Made by a program: the position numbers and the translations under genes
Assembly: GCA_017643365.1 (NCBI GenBank)
Contig: JAEPNO010000012.1
Span: 1 to 64,000, forward strand
Length of the DNA stretch: 64,000 nt
Source: Balneolaceae bacterium
GTDB lineage: Bacteria > Bacteroidota > Rhodothermia > Balneolales > Balneolaceae
Direction of reading: 5' to 3'
Notes under the pieces: model-generated
Seen by the model: only the letters and a program-made list of their open reading frames with translations
What the model was told of the DNA's origin: nothing
Database searches by the model: none
Shown here: positions 17,018-26,778 of the stretch, piece after piece
Layout of the letters: every line of letters starts with the position of its first letter
Numbering within the stretch: position 1 is the first letter of the stretch

Positions 17018-18499
17018 ATGAGCGTTCGCGTACGTTTCGCACCATCACCAACCGGATTTCTTCACATTGGCGGATTACGAACCGCATTGTATAATTACCT
17101 GTTTGCCCGTCATCACGGCGGCACATTTGTTCTTCGCATTGAGGACACCGACCAATCGCGCTATGTAGAAGATGCCGAAGCCGACATCATTCGTTCGTTG
17201 GAATGGGCAGGAATGACCATAGACGAAGGTCCGAATGCACCCGGCGATGTTGGTCCGTACCGACAAAGTGAGCGTAAAGCGATGTACCACGAATACGCCA
17301 AGCAGTTGATTGAAAGTGGAAATGCGTATTACGCCTTCGATACCACCGAAGAAATTGACGAAATGCGTGAGCGGTTGAAGGCATCCGGGAATCCATCGCC
17401 AAAATACGATTCCATTACTCGCCAGAGCATGAAAAACAGCCTTACGCTGCCGCAGGATGAAGTAGAGCGACGATTAGAAGCCGGCGAGGAATATGTGGTT
17501 CGATTGAAAGTGCCGCGCCGTGAAACCGTAAAATTCGAAGATTTAATTCGTGGAATTGTTTCGTTTGATACGGCCGGATTGGATGATCAAGTGTTGTTGA
17601 AATCGGATGGAATGCCGACTTATCACTTAGCGAATGTGGTGGACGATCACACGATGAATATCACGCACGTGATCCGTGGTGAAGAGTGGTTGAGTTCTGC
17701 GCCCAAGCATATATTGTTGTATCAGGCGTTTGGTTGGGAAGCTCCCACGATGGCGCACTTGCCATTAATCATGAGCCCGAGCGGTGGAAAACTATCGAAA
17801 CGAAAAGCAGAGAGCGAAGGCATTCCTGTAAACACCAAAGATTACATTTCGGGCAATTACGAGCCGGAAGCACTGATTAATTTCTTGGCGTATTTGGGAT
17901 GGAGCCCGGGTGATGATTCGGAAATCCACGACATGAAAGAATTGTGTGAGCTATTTACGCTGGATCGAGTTAGTAAGGGTGGTGCGGTGTTCAATCACAA
18001 AAAGCTGATGTGGTACAACGAGCATTACATCCGCGAAGCAAGCATCGAAGATTTACAGCCACGTGTGAAAGCATTGGCAGAAGCTGCCGGTTACGACACC
18101 AAAGATGATGCCTATTTAAATACGGTTCTTGGATTGTTGCACGAGCGCGTTTCTAAAGTGGATGAGTTTGTGGAAATGGGATCGTTCTTCTTCGAAGCTC
18201 CCAAAGAATACGACGAGAAAGCATTGAAAAAGTGGAAAGATGACAGTCCGGGAATGGTGAAAGCGTATCAGGAAAAAGTGAGTGCGCTTGCGGAAGAGGA
18301 GTTTAAGGCTGCAAACCTGAAGGCAGCGCTCGAAGCAGTGGTTGCAGAGCAGGAAGTTGGCTTCGGTAAAGTGATGATGCCCGTGCGTATCGCTACAACC
18401 GGACAAGGTTTTGGGCCTGATTTATTTCCGGCGCTTGAATTACTCGGCAAAGATGAAGTTCTTGCCCGCATCGAAACTGCACTTGAACGCCTAGCTTAA
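17018..18499 (+). CDS. gltX: Glutamyl-tRNA synthetase
   Basis: A 493-residue class I aminoacyl-tRNA synthetase that charges tRNA-Glu (or tRNA-Glu and tRNA-Gln if a GatCAB system is present). The ATG at 17018 puts the catalytic start VRVRFAPSPTGFLHIGG at residue 3, the normal place; the upstream start in the same frame adds seven residues before it. Motifs: HIGG (HIGH box), GxDDQVLLKSDG-type segment, and KLSKRKAE (KMSKS box). The C-terminal anticodon-binding helical cage is complete. The next gene (PBP4-type) starts 10 nt downstream, so both may share a transcript. Function certain by family. Confidence 0.97.
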   Translation: MSVRVRFAPSPTGFLHIGGLRTALYNYLFARHHGGTFVLRIEDTDQSRYVEDAEADIIRSLEWAGMTIDEGPNAPGDVGPYRQSERKAMYHEYAKQLIESGNAYYAFDTTEEIDEMRERLKASGNPSPKYDSITRQSMKNSLTLPQDEVERRLEAGEEYVVRLKVPRRETVKFEDLIRGIVSFDTAGLDDQVLLKSDGMPTYHLANVVDDHTMNITHVIRGEEWLSSAPKHILLYQAFGWEAPTMAHLPLIMSPSGGKLSKRKAESEGIPVNTKDYISGNYEPEALINFLAYLGWSPGDDSEIHDMKELCELFTLDRVSKGGAVFNHKKLMWYNEHYIREASIEDLQPRVKALAEAAGYDTKDDAYLNTVLGLLHERVSKVDEFVEMGSFFFEAPKEYDEKALKKWKDDSPGMVKAYQEKVSALAEEEFKAANLKAALEAVVAEQEVGFGKVMMPVRIATTGQGFGPDLFPALELLGKDEVLARIETALERLA

Positions 18500-18509
18500 G
18501 CCCAATTTT

Positions 18510-19895
18510 ATGAACAGCAAATGGTTGATGATCACGCTGGTAATAGGACTGCTTGCCTGCAAAACGTCTGAAATTGCCACCGATTCGGAGAATGTGTTTA
18601 TCCACGAGTCTGAATCTCATGAACAAGAATCACTTGCAGGTATTTTTGAGAACTCAGAAACGTTTTCAAAAACCATTACCGGGTTTATGCTGTTCGATCC
18701 TGAAGCAGATTCGACTTTATATGCGGTGAATGAGTCCAAATATATGAATCCGGCTTCGAATACGAAGTTGTTCACTTATTTTGCGGCGATAAATGTGTTG
18801 GAAGATCGACTTCCGGCTCTAAAATATGTGATCAGAGATGATTCGCTCATTTTTTGGGGAACCGGCGATCCGTCGTTTCTTCATCCTGATTTCGGAACGG
18901 ATGCTGTGTACGAATTCCTAGCCAACTTTGAAGGCGAGCTGTTCTTTTCCGATTCCAATTACGATGATGAGAATCTTGGTCCGGGTTGGTCGTGGGCGGA
19001 TTATAACTCGTATTACTCCGCCGAGAAAAGTCCACTTCCTATTTACGGCAATGTAGCTAGAGTTACCATCGAGCATATTGAAGAGTATCGCATCGCGAAA
19101 GAGGATGGTGAGTATTTGATAAGTCCGGCTATTTTTAACGAATATTTGTTAGAAGCCGAACGAAGTGAAGAAGGGCGATTTGTGCTTGAAAGAGACCGAG
19201 TAGGGAATAATTTCACCTATCAATTTACTTCTGATACTTCTCGATACACCACCGATAAGCCATTTCATTACACGCCGGAATTTGTGGTGAATTTGCTTTC
19301 TGATACGCTGAAGAAAACGGTGAGCTATTTACCAGAGGCCGAACTTCCCGAAGTTCATCGAACTATGTACAGCATGGAAACGGAAGAGTTGCTCAAAGAA
19401 ATGATGTTGCCGAGCGATAATCAGTCGGCTGAGCAAATTATGTTGATGATCGCGGCTGAGTTGGGGATGGATTTAAATTCACGAGCGGCAATCAATCATG
19501 TTGTGGAGACTTATTTATACGATTTGCCCGATTCGCCGAATTGGAGAGACGGCTCGGGACTAAGTCGCTATAACTTGTTTACACCACGCTCGATGGTTGC
19601 CTTGCTGGATAAGATTGATGATTTGGTAGATGACGAGCAATTGTTTGATTCGCTTCCCCAAGGTGGCAAACAAGGCACAATTCGAAGATTGTATGCCCAC
19701 AAAGAAGGTGGAGAGCCATACGTGTTTGCGAAAACAGGGACACTAAGTAACAACCATTGTCTTAGCGGATATGTGGTGACGGAATCCGGTAAAAAACTGT
19801 TGTTTAGCTTTATGAATAACAATTATGTGATTCCTACTCGTCAGGTTCAAGCTCAAATGGATGAAGTGCTGTGGTTCATTTATAAGAATTATTGA
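18510..19895 (+). CDS. dacB: D-alanyl-D-alanine carboxypeptidase, PBP4 (S13) type lipoprotein
   Basis: A 461-residue envelope enzyme with a lipoprotein signal ending in GLLAC (C17). Catalytic boxes of the S13 family: SNTK (S83, K86) in NPASNTKLF, SxN in SGLSRYN (about residue 350), and KTG in AKTGTL (about residue 412). These enzymes cut terminal D-Ala or cross-bridges of peptidoglycan. The domain between the first and second boxes is shorter than in E. coli PBP4. It follows gltX by 10 nt. The lipobox indicates anchoring in a membrane rather than free periplasmic location. Confidence 0.9.
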   Translation: MNSKWLMITLVIGLLACKTSEIATDSENVFIHESESHEQESLAGIFENSETFSKTITGFMLFDPEADSTLYAVNESKYMNPASNTKLFTYFAAINVLEDRLPALKYVIRDDSLIFWGTGDPSFLHPDFGTDAVYEFLANFEGELFFSDSNYDDENLGPGWSWADYNSYYSAEKSPLPIYGNVARVTIEHIEEYRIAKEDGEYLISPAIFNEYLLEAERSEEGRFVLERDRVGNNFTYQFTSDTSRYTTDKPFHYTPEFVVNLLSDTLKKTVSYLPEAELPEVHRTMYSMETEELLKEMMLPSDNQSAEQIMLMIAAELGMDLNSRAAINHVVETYLYDLPDSPNWRDGSGLSRYNLFTPRSMVALLDKIDDLVDDEQLFDSLPQGGKQGTIRRLYAHKEGGEPYVFAKTGTLSNNHCLSGYVVTESGKKLLFSFMNNNYVIPTRQVQAQMDEVLWFIYKNY

Positions 19896-19913
19896 TAGAG
19901 AATACACCTCATC

Positions 19914-20616
19914 TGTCTTCTCCTAAAGGAGAAGGACTTGCTTAGCCAACCAGAGTCACTTTATTGGTTACCAAGACAAGCTAGGTAACCAATTAGCCCA
20001 CAGACTCAATACCAAGTCATCCCCGCGTAGGCGGGGATCTGAAGCTAGCTAGAAACTCCAAAGCTTCATCACGATTTAGATGCCTGCCAAACCTACGCCA
20101 AAAGGCTTCTGTTCGCATGCTGCGCAGGCATGACTAGATGAAAACACCTCATCTACACCGGCACTCGAATAATGAGTTTCGGTGCATAAATGTCTTCTCC
20201 TAAAGGAGAAGGACTTGCTTAGCCAGCCAAAGCAATTTTATCGGTTATCTCGACAGGCTCGGTGGCCAATTTCACTCCAGACTCACTATAAGAGTCATCC
20301 CCGCGGAAGCGGGGATCTAAAGTTGGCTAGATAATTCGGAGCTATAATACGTTATAGACGCCTGCCAAACCTACGCCAAAAGGCTTCTGTTCGCATGCTG
20401 CGCAGGCATGACTAGATGAAAACACCTCATCTACACCTGCACTCGAATAATGAGTTTCGGTGCATAAATGTCTTCTCCTAAAGGAGAAGGACTTGCTAAG
20501 CCAGCCAAAGCAATTTTATCGGTTATCTCGACAGGCTCGGTGGCCGATTCCCCTGAAGGCATGACTAAATTCAGTGCTTCTGTGTTTTAGTGGCCATATC
20601 ACTCAAGCGATCTTAA
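19914..20616. repeat. Tandem 277-278-bp intergenic repeat, about 2.4 copies
   Basis: The segment starting TGTCTTCTCCTAAAGGAGAA occurs at 19914, 20191 and 20469, giving periods of 277 and 278 bp. Each unit carries three small inverted repeats: TTCTCCT/AGGAGAA, CCCCGC/GCGGGG in a GTCATCCCCGCG motif, and TGCCTGC/GCAGGCA around an AAACCTACGCCAAAAGG core. The second full unit and the partial third are nearly identical (CGGTTATCTCGACAGGCTCG in both), the first is more diverged, so the array grew recently. No coding frame runs through it. It fills the 720-nt gap between dacB and nhaC. Confidence 0.9.
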
Positions 20617-22098
20617 TCAAGGATTATCGAAATCGTCTTCAAGTTGTTCTTGTCCTTGAGCTTCTTTCAATGATCGGATTTTAATTCCGGCGAATGCATA
20701 AAACATCGTCATAAATGGACTGACTAGATTGAAGAATGCGAAAGGTAGGTACTCTAGTGTTCCAACTCCTAGAACTCCAGAGTGGTAAGCCCCACAGGTA
20801 TTCCATGGGATAAGCACAGAGGTGACGGTCCCGGAATCCTCCAGCGTACGACTGAGATTCTCAGGGGCGAGATTTTTCTCTTTAAACGTGTCGGTGTACA
20901 TACGCCCGGGTACAACTATTGCGAGATATTGATCAGAGGCAGTTATGTTGAAGAAAATACACGTTCCCACGGTCGAAGCAATCAAAGAGCCGGTGCTATT
21001 TACCATCGTGATAACAGCTTCAGCAATGCGCTTTAGCATTCCACATCGTTCCATTACACCGCCAAACATCATTGCTGAAAATACGATCCAAACCGTGCCA
21101 AGCATGCCTGCCATTCCGCTTGAAGTCAACAAGTCATCAACCAAACTATTTCCCGATGAGACAGCTACATCACCATAAAAAGAGGTCATTACTCCTACAA
21201 AAGCGGCTTCCCAATTATAAACATCGTAGCCCGAAACCGCTAAAACCACATCTTTTTGAAATATCAGTGCGAAGATACCGCCTAACACAGCACCTGCAGT
21301 AATGGCCGGAATTGCCGGTACTTTCTTAACTATCAAGCCAATTACAATTGCGGGAACAAGAAATAGCCAACCATTGATGTTGAATTCACTATCGATTGCA
21401 TCCAATATTTCTTGCGTATTGATGACGTCGCTGGTGGGTGTATTGGTAAATCCCAGTATCAAAAAAATGACCAAAGCAATACTTATGGAAGGAACGGTGG
21501 TTAACGACATATACCGAATGTGTGTAAATAAATCGGTTCCTGCCATTGCCGGAGCTAGGTTTGTAGTGTCGGAAAGTGGCGACATCTTATCGCCAAAGTA
21601 AGCACCTGAGATGATTGCACCACCCACCATTCCAACATTAATGCCAAGTGCGGTTCCGATACCAACAAGGGCAATCCCGACGGTTGCGGAGGTAGTCCAA
21701 CTAGAACCTGTTGCTACCGATACAATGGCACAAACAATACAGGCTGCAACCAAAAATATGGTTGGGTTTAGGATTTGTAGCCCATAATAAATCATTGCCG
21801 GAACTATTCCACTAAGCAGCCAGGTTCCTGCCAACGATCCGATCAACAAAAGGATTATGATTGACGACATCGCCGAGCTGATACTTTTAACCATGCCCGA
21901 TCGAATTTCTTTCCATTTAAAACCTAAGCGGATCGCAACAATGCTTGCTATACCTGCCGAAAGCATTAAAATGATTTGATTGGAACCATCGAGCGATGCA
22001 TCGCCGTAAATCCTAACATTTATAAACAGCGTAATGATGAGGAATATGATCGGAATGAGCGATTGGAAAAGCGTTGGTTTAGTATGGGTATAGGTCAT
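20617..22098 (-). CDS. nhaC: Na+/H+ antiporter, NhaC family
   Basis: A 493-residue inner-membrane protein with about 12 helices. Recognisable NhaC features are the TGSSWTTSATVGIALVGIG segment, the GDKMSPLSDTTNLAPAMAG loop with its charged/polar ion site, and a repeat of this architecture in the second half (SDQYLAIVVPGRMYTDTF and TVTSVLIPWNTCGAYHSGVLG). The family exchanges sodium or malate/lactate for protons at alkaline pH or high salt. Monocistronic; the 3' side is the tandem repeat array. Confidence 0.92.
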   Translation of the reverse strand: MTYTHTKPTLFQSLIPIIFLIITLFINVRIYGDASLDGSNQIILMLSAGIASIVAIRLGFKWKEIRSGMVKSISSAMSSIIILLLIGSLAGTWLLSGIVPAMIYYGLQILNPTIFLVAACIVCAIVSVATGSSWTTSATVGIALVGIGTALGINVGMVGGAIISGAYFGDKMSPLSDTTNLAPAMAGTDLFTHIRYMSLTTVPSISIALVIFLILGFTNTPTSDVINTQEILDAIDSEFNINGWLFLVPAIVIGLIVKKVPAIPAITAGAVLGGIFALIFQKDVVLAVSGYDVYNWEAAFVGVMTSFYGDVAVSSGNSLVDDLLTSSGMAGMLGTVWIVFSAMMFGGVMERCGMLKRIAEAVITMVNSTGSLIASTVGTCIFFNITASDQYLAIVVPGRMYTDTFKEKNLAPENLSRTLEDSGTVTSVLIPWNTCGAYHSGVLGVGTLEYLPFAFFNLVSPFMTMFYAFAGIKIRSLKEAQGQEQLEDDFDNP

Positions 22099-22163
22099 GT
22101 TGCTGTTTTTAGGATAACCGATTAGTAAAATAGTTAGATAAAGTAGCGAATGAGTTCGAAATA

Positions 22164-22937
22164 TTAAGACTGAAGAGAATAGGTATTCTCTTCTAAAAAT
22201 TCATCACTATCGGGCGTAAAACGTCTTTCCGTTAATTCTACTTCGCCATTATTTTTAATAAGTAGCACTGTAGAGCACCGAGTGCCGTAGGTTTCAGTTT
22301 TTATAAATATAGAAGAAACGGCCTTTTCCCACTCATAGGGAATGCCTGTTTCAGGTAAATCATTGTCGCTTGCTTGAGTTGGGTTTGCCAGAATATCGAA
22401 GATTTCTTCTTTTTTGATGGGGCCTTTTCTTGAGATTACCTGTTCTAGATCGGATTTAGCTTTGTCTAGCTTAGGCCAAGGCGTATCCAAGAGTGCATTG
22501 CTAACTCCATGTATTCCGGGTTTTATTAGGGTGGCTATTTGATTGTAATTAGAATAATGGTAGAGCTCTTTTGAGTCGGCGATAAGTACATTGAACCCGG
22601 CATAGTGGCTGGCATCGAGGTCTAACTCTTTAATGAACTCGATGGAAGAGCCTGATTTTTTTAAATAATTAAGTACAATTTGCCCACGACTAGGCGGGTC
22701 GAGGACCTGCCATTTCGGATCTCGATAATTCGTAAGGGCTGCCCATCGTGCATTTTCGGTAACTCCCATCCAAGTGCCACCTGCTTCTAAATCTTTGCCG
22801 GCAATTAGATTAGGGAAACCTTCCTGGAACCAATGCTGAGCTTTACGAGTAGGACGGGAATAAAATTCGTCGCGATTGGAAGCTAGAATTAGCCGATATT
22901 CGGGGTGAACCTTGTATGCAAAGGTGATGAGGCACAT
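22164..22937 (-). CDS. NRDE (TANGO2-like) family protein
   Basis: A 257-residue cytoplasmic protein starting MCLITFAY, with cysteine at position 2 as in N-terminal-nucleophile-like folds, and the diagnostic SNRDEF motif at residues 20-25 followed by RPT. GKDLEAGGTWMGV and NYRDP are also typical. In eukaryotes TANGO2 affects secretion, metabolism and heme traffic; the bacterial function is unknown. It is divergent from the phosphatase gene at 23026, sharing an 88-nt promoter region. Confidence 0.9.
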   Translation of the reverse strand: MCLITFAYKVHPEYRLILASNRDEFYSRPTRKAQHWFQEGFPNLIAGKDLEAGGTWMGVTENARWAALTNYRDPKWQVLDPPSRGQIVLNYLKKSGSSIEFIKELDLDASHYAGFNVLIADSKELYHYSNYNQIATLIKPGIHGVSNALLDTPWPKLDKAKSDLEQVISRKGPIKKEEIFDILANPTQASDNDLPETGIPYEWEKAVSSIFIKTETYGTRCSTVLLIKNNGEVELTERRFTPDSDEFLEENTYSLQS

Positions 22938-23025
22938 GTAATTTCTTTGAAAAGATATGTTTTAAAAACGCCTGAATCTAAGCATATTGACGCAACCTTA
23001 TCTCAGATTTCCGTATAGAAGTTTT

Positions 23026-25578
23026 ATGTTTGCTTTACACGATCAACGCTTTAGGGATATCCTGCTTTTAGCACTGGGATTTTTTGGGTTACTTTGGTTT
23101 TTCATCGACATGAAGAACCATCATCCATTAACGTCTGTCGAATCTTTGATGGACGAATCGAAGGCATTGGCTACCGCCGACTCGATTTATTTCGATTGGG
23201 AATATAAGCCCGAAAACTTGAAAAAGCGTGCTGTAGTAAATGCGAATGAAGATCTTATCAATCAAATTCAGGCTGAGTACGGGCGCCAAAAATATTTATC
23301 AAATACGGATACTGAAAACTACCAGGCATTGCCGTTGTATACCTGGGCAATTCAAGAGTTTAGGGTTTCCGGCGATAATGTGGAAACAGCGGTTGAGTTT
23401 GATATCAGTAAAGATGGCGAACTAGTTGCCTTTCAGGTTTCGGATGAAGTGATAGCCCGCCAAACTCCGGTCAATCGAAAATTAATTCGCCTGGCTTTCC
23501 CGAAGATAATTTTAGGGAATGCCCAACGCGAAGATTCTGTAATTGCTCAACTCATCGACTTCCAGCACATCCGCACAAGTCCGATGAACATTTACGAGAT
23601 GTTGCTGATTGATGAGGAAGAGAACCAAAATAATTTTGTATGGAAAGGGGCTGAGTTGTACCTAAAAAACAGCTATTGGAAGCGGTTTAATTTTAAAAAG
23701 GACTCACTAAGTTTTGATGACGATGGTACGGTGCGCTACGCCCGATTGTTTTTTACATCGCTGGATACCGTGATGGGGGTGGTTCCAAAAGTTGAGATCG
23801 AAATGTTGCCGGCCGGTAGTATTCGGGAAATGAGTTACACTCTCGAGCATGATTTACCGGAGTTAGAAGGCTGGAATACAACTCGCTCTAACATAATTTT
23901 AGGAATGCTGTTGGTGTTTGCTGTGTGGCTGCTTACATCGTTCTATTTACGCATTAAAGCCCGAGCCATAGATACTCGCCCGGCGCTAATAGTGGCCATC
24001 ATCTCCGGGTTTTTATTCCCATTACTTTTTTTACTTGAGCTGGCAAAAACACTTGAGGTAAGTCTAGAGGTTGAACAGATTTCGAATTTGTTCAATCAAT
24101 TCCTTTCGTTTGGGATAATTGGAGCAGTTACGGCGGTTTCTTTTTTTATCGGGACTGCAGTTAGTGATTCCATCACCCGACAGTTTTGGCCCGATCAACT
24201 AAAAACATGGGATCTCGTTCGTCGCGGGATGTTTAAAAACAAACCGGTAGGCTGGGCAATCATTCGGGCACTTTGTATCGGATCATTTTTAATCGGTTTG
24301 CTAACGCTCTTATTTTTGGCTTTCCCCGATGCCTATATAGATGGTGATATTAACTTTGTGCAAAACAGATTCGTGTTTTCGCCCATTGCAAACATCATTA
24401 TAACCATGCTATACAGTTTAGGAACGGTGGTTTTAGTGTACATGATTATTGGGAATCAACTGTATTCAATAACGAATAAAAAATGGTTGGTACCTTTGGC
24501 TGGTGCAATCCTTTTTGCCTTAGTCGAACCCATTATGTTCGAGTTTAATCCAAGTTCGTACTCCATGGCATTTAATCTGGTTGTGGGATTTATGATGGGT
24601 ATGTTTTATATCTATTTCGATTTTGTGACTGTATTTCTAGGGTATTTTATTTTCACTAACTACTTAACCACAATTCAAGGTTGGTTAGTGGATAATTCGC
24701 CCGATGCACCAATTTTTATTGGCTTTGTTTTAACATTGATTGGGCTAGGAGTAGTTGCGGTTTACTTTTTAGTTACCGGCGAAGAAAAAGATAATCTGCC
24801 TGATTACATCCCCGATTACATCGAAGATCAAGCCAAAGAACAGCGGGTACTGCAGGAGCTTGATATCGCACGGAATGTTCAAGTGGCATTTTTACCTGAA
24901 CAAACTCCGGAAATCCCGGGCTTCGATACATCGGCCATTTGTATTCCGGCCCAAGAAACCGGGGGCGATTATTACGACATTATCTGTCTTGATGATGAAA
25001 AAGTAGCTATAGCTATAGGTGATGTGAGTGGAAAGGGAATTCAAGCTGCATTTTATATGACCTTTGCCAAAGGCGTAATCCATAGCTTGTGCAGCATCTT
25101 TCCATCGCCAAAAATGATGATGTTTCGGGTTAATAAATTGTTTAATCAGAATGCCACTCGCGGCACGTTTATTTCAATGATATATGGCGTGCTGGATGTT
25201 AAAGAACGATCGTTTACTTACATCCGAGCAGGTCATAACCCGATGCTTTACAAAAAGGCCGACGGTACTATTCTGTGGATGCAGCCAAAGGGTGTAGCTT
25301 TGGGCATGGCAAAAGGCGAAATATTTAATAAAGTTTCTGTGGAGGATAAAATAGACCTAGCCAAGGGAGATGTGCTGGTACTTTATACCGATGGGATAAC
25401 GGAAGCACAAAATGAGTCGGGAGAGTTTTACGACGAAAAAAGGTTGAAAAAGCTATTAAAAAGAGAAAAAACGAACACATCAAAAGAACTTCGCGATTTA
25501 ATTATAAAAGATGTTCGTACCTTTATAGGCGATGAACGCCAATTTGATGACATGACACTCGTTGTTATCAAAGCGTAA
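23026..25578 (+). CDS. Membrane-bound SpoIIE/PP2C-type serine phosphatase
   Basis: 850 residues from the ATG at 23026; the frame can extend to a TTG at 22987 but the ATG fits the start of the first helix better. Residues 1-290 have one N-terminal helix and a long extracytoplasmic domain; 295-600 hold about eight helices; the C-terminal 250 residues are a SpoIIE/RsbU phosphatase (LDIARNVQVAFLP, metal-site GGDYYD and GDVSGKGI, then DGITEAQN and FDDMTLVVI). RsbU-type phosphatases dephosphorylate anti-anti-sigma factors and switch partner release. No kinase or anti-sigma gene is nearby, so its target is unknown. Ends 15 nt before a thioredoxin gene. Confidence 0.9.
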   Translation: MFALHDQRFRDILLLALGFFGLLWFFIDMKNHHPLTSVESLMDESKALATADSIYFDWEYKPENLKKRAVVNANEDLINQIQAEYGRQKYLSNTDTENYQALPLYTWAIQEFRVSGDNVETAVEFDISKDGELVAFQVSDEVIARQTPVNRKLIRLAFPKIILGNAQREDSVIAQLIDFQHIRTSPMNIYEMLLIDEEENQNNFVWKGAELYLKNSYWKRFNFKKDSLSFDDDGTVRYARLFFTSLDTVMGVVPKVEIEMLPAGSIREMSYTLEHDLPELEGWNTTRSNIILGMLLVFAVWLLTSFYLRIKARAIDTRPALIVAIISGFLFPLLFLLELAKTLEVSLEVEQISNLFNQFLSFGIIGAVTAVSFFIGTAVSDSITRQFWPDQLKTWDLVRRGMFKNKPVGWAIIRALCIGSFLIGLLTLLFLAFPDAYIDGDINFVQNRFVFSPIANIIITMLYSLGTVVLVYMIIGNQLYSITNKKWLVPLAGAILFALVEPIMFEFNPSSYSMAFNLVVGFMMGMFYIYFDFVTVFLGYFIFTNYLTTIQGWLVDNSPDAPIFIGFVLTLIGLGVVAVYFLVTGEEKDNLPDYIPDYIEDQAKEQRVLQELDIARNVQVAFLPEQTPEIPGFDTSAICIPAQETGGDYYDIICLDDEKVAIAIGDVSGKGIQAAFYMTFAKGVIHSLCSIFPSPKMMMFRVNKLFNQNATRGTFISMIYGVLDVKERSFTYIRAGHNPMLYKKADGTILWMQPKGVALGMAKGEIFNKVSVEDKIDLAKGDVLVLYTDGITEAQNESGEFYDEKRLKKLLKREKTNTSKELRDLIIKDVRTFIGDERQFDDMTLVVIKA

Positions 25579-25593
25579 ATGAATTAAAGAACT

Positions 25594-26112
25594 ATGAAAA
25601 AGATGGTTAGTGTCCTATTTGTTGTAGGGCTACTATTTAACAGTGATGTTTTTGCTCAAGATCAGTCGGAGATTAATTCCGGTTTCGAATGGATGAGCTT
25701 AAAGGATGCGCAGGTTGAGGCAGCCGAAACCGGTAAGAAAATTCTACTTTTTGGCTATGCCGAATGGTGTACATATTGCCTGAAAACTAGAAAAGAAACC
25801 TTCCCGGATTCCACCGTACTTGCTGCAATCAAAGAACATTATATTCCTGTTCAATTGGATGCAGAATCGGAAGACGAAATTTCCTACAATGGAACAGCAA
25901 TGCCCGAATATGAATTGGCTCGCTATTTACGCCTTTCATCGTATCCAACGCATTATTTTATTGATTCTGAAGGTTCGATTTTAGGGGCACAACCGGGTTT
26001 TATTGAACCATATGTGTACGGACCATTATTAAATTACGTTGGCTCAGGGGCATTTAAAGAAATGACTTTTGATGAGTATTTTGAGAAAAACGATAAAGAT
26101 TCTGACAATTAA
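25594..26112 (+). CDS. Secreted thioredoxin-like protein (CTYC)
   Basis: A 172-residue protein with a signal peptide (cleaved after about VFAQ) and a thioredoxin fold: LLFGYAEWCTYCLKTRKETF with C59 and C62, then a long insertion and the cis-proline strand SSYPTHYFIDSEG. Similar 'DUF255/thioredoxin_7' proteins reduce or oxidise envelope thiols. The gene starts 15 nt after the phosphatase gene and its stop codon is followed directly by the ATG of the DtxR-like gene, so it is probably in that transcript. It resembles the protein at 31738 at the other end of the iron locus but keeps both cysteines. Confidence 0.85.
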   Translation: MKKMVSVLFVVGLLFNSDVFAQDQSEINSGFEWMSLKDAQVEAAETGKKILLFGYAEWCTYCLKTRKETFPDSTVLAAIKEHYIPVQLDAESEDEISYNGTAMPEYELARYLRLSSYPTHYFIDSEGSILGAQPGFIEPYVYGPLLNYVGSGAFKEMTFDEYFEKNDKDSDN

Positions 26113-26778
26113 ATGAGTTTAAGTCAGTCGGTAGAAGATTATTTAAAAGTGATATATGTACTTGAATCGGAAGGTTCGGGCGCAACCACTAACAATATTG
26201 CAGAAATGATGGAGGTTTCGTCTGCTTCGGTTACAAATATGCTGAAGCGATTGGCCGGGCTTAATCTAATCGAGCATAAATCCTACAAAGGTGCCAAGCT
26301 TACTGATTCCGGACGTAAAATAGCTCTTGAGATACTACGACATCATCGCTTGCTTGAGCTTTATCTGAAAGAAATTATGGGCTACAGCTGGGATGAAGTG
26401 CACGACGAAGCTGAAAAGCTGGAGCATCATATCTCTGAACAGTTTGAAGATAAAATTGCGGAATTGCTCAATCACCCAACCCACGATCCGCACGGCGACC
26501 CGATACCATCGAAAGATGGGGTGATGCCGGAAATGGCATCATTGGCTTTATCCGAAGCAGATATCGAAGAACAGTATGTAATCGGACGAGTGAAGGATCA
26601 GGATCCGGAGTTACTTCGATATTTAGAAAAAATCGGTCTGCTACCCGGGGCGAAAATCAAACTACTGGAAAAAGCACCTTTCGATGGCCCTATTCGTGTG
26701 ATTTTAGAGGAAGAAGAAAAAACCGTTGGCTACAATATCGCAGAGCAGATTTACCTGGTTAAAGCAAAGATGCTTTAA
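26113..26778 (+). CDS. DtxR/MntR-family metal-dependent transcriptional regulator
   Basis: A 221-residue DNA-binding protein with the DtxR arrangement: N-terminal winged helix (SVEDYLKVIYVLESEG to MLKRLAGLNLIEHKSYKGAKLTDSGRKIALEILRHHRLLELYL, given in parts: SVEDYLKVIYVL, SSASVTNMLKRLAGLNLIEH), a dimer domain with metal-ligand helix WDEVHDEAEKLEHHISEQ and HPTHDPHGDPIP, and a C-terminal SH3/FeoA-like domain (LPGAKIKLLEKAPFDGPIRV). Fe or Mn bound dimers repress iron or manganese uptake. It reads toward feoB and the two stop codons abut (26778/26779). The two palindromes at 29324 and 29423 are its likely targets. Confidence 0.92.
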   Translation: MSLSQSVEDYLKVIYVLESEGSGATTNNIAEMMEVSSASVTNMLKRLAGLNLIEHKSYKGAKLTDSGRKIALEILRHHRLLELYLKEIMGYSWDEVHDEAEKLEHHISEQFEDKIAELLNHPTHDPHGDPIPSKDGVMPEMASLALSEADIEEQYVIGRVKDQDPELLRYLEKIGLLPGAKIKLLEKAPFDGPIRVILEEEEKTVGYNIAEQIYLVKAKML

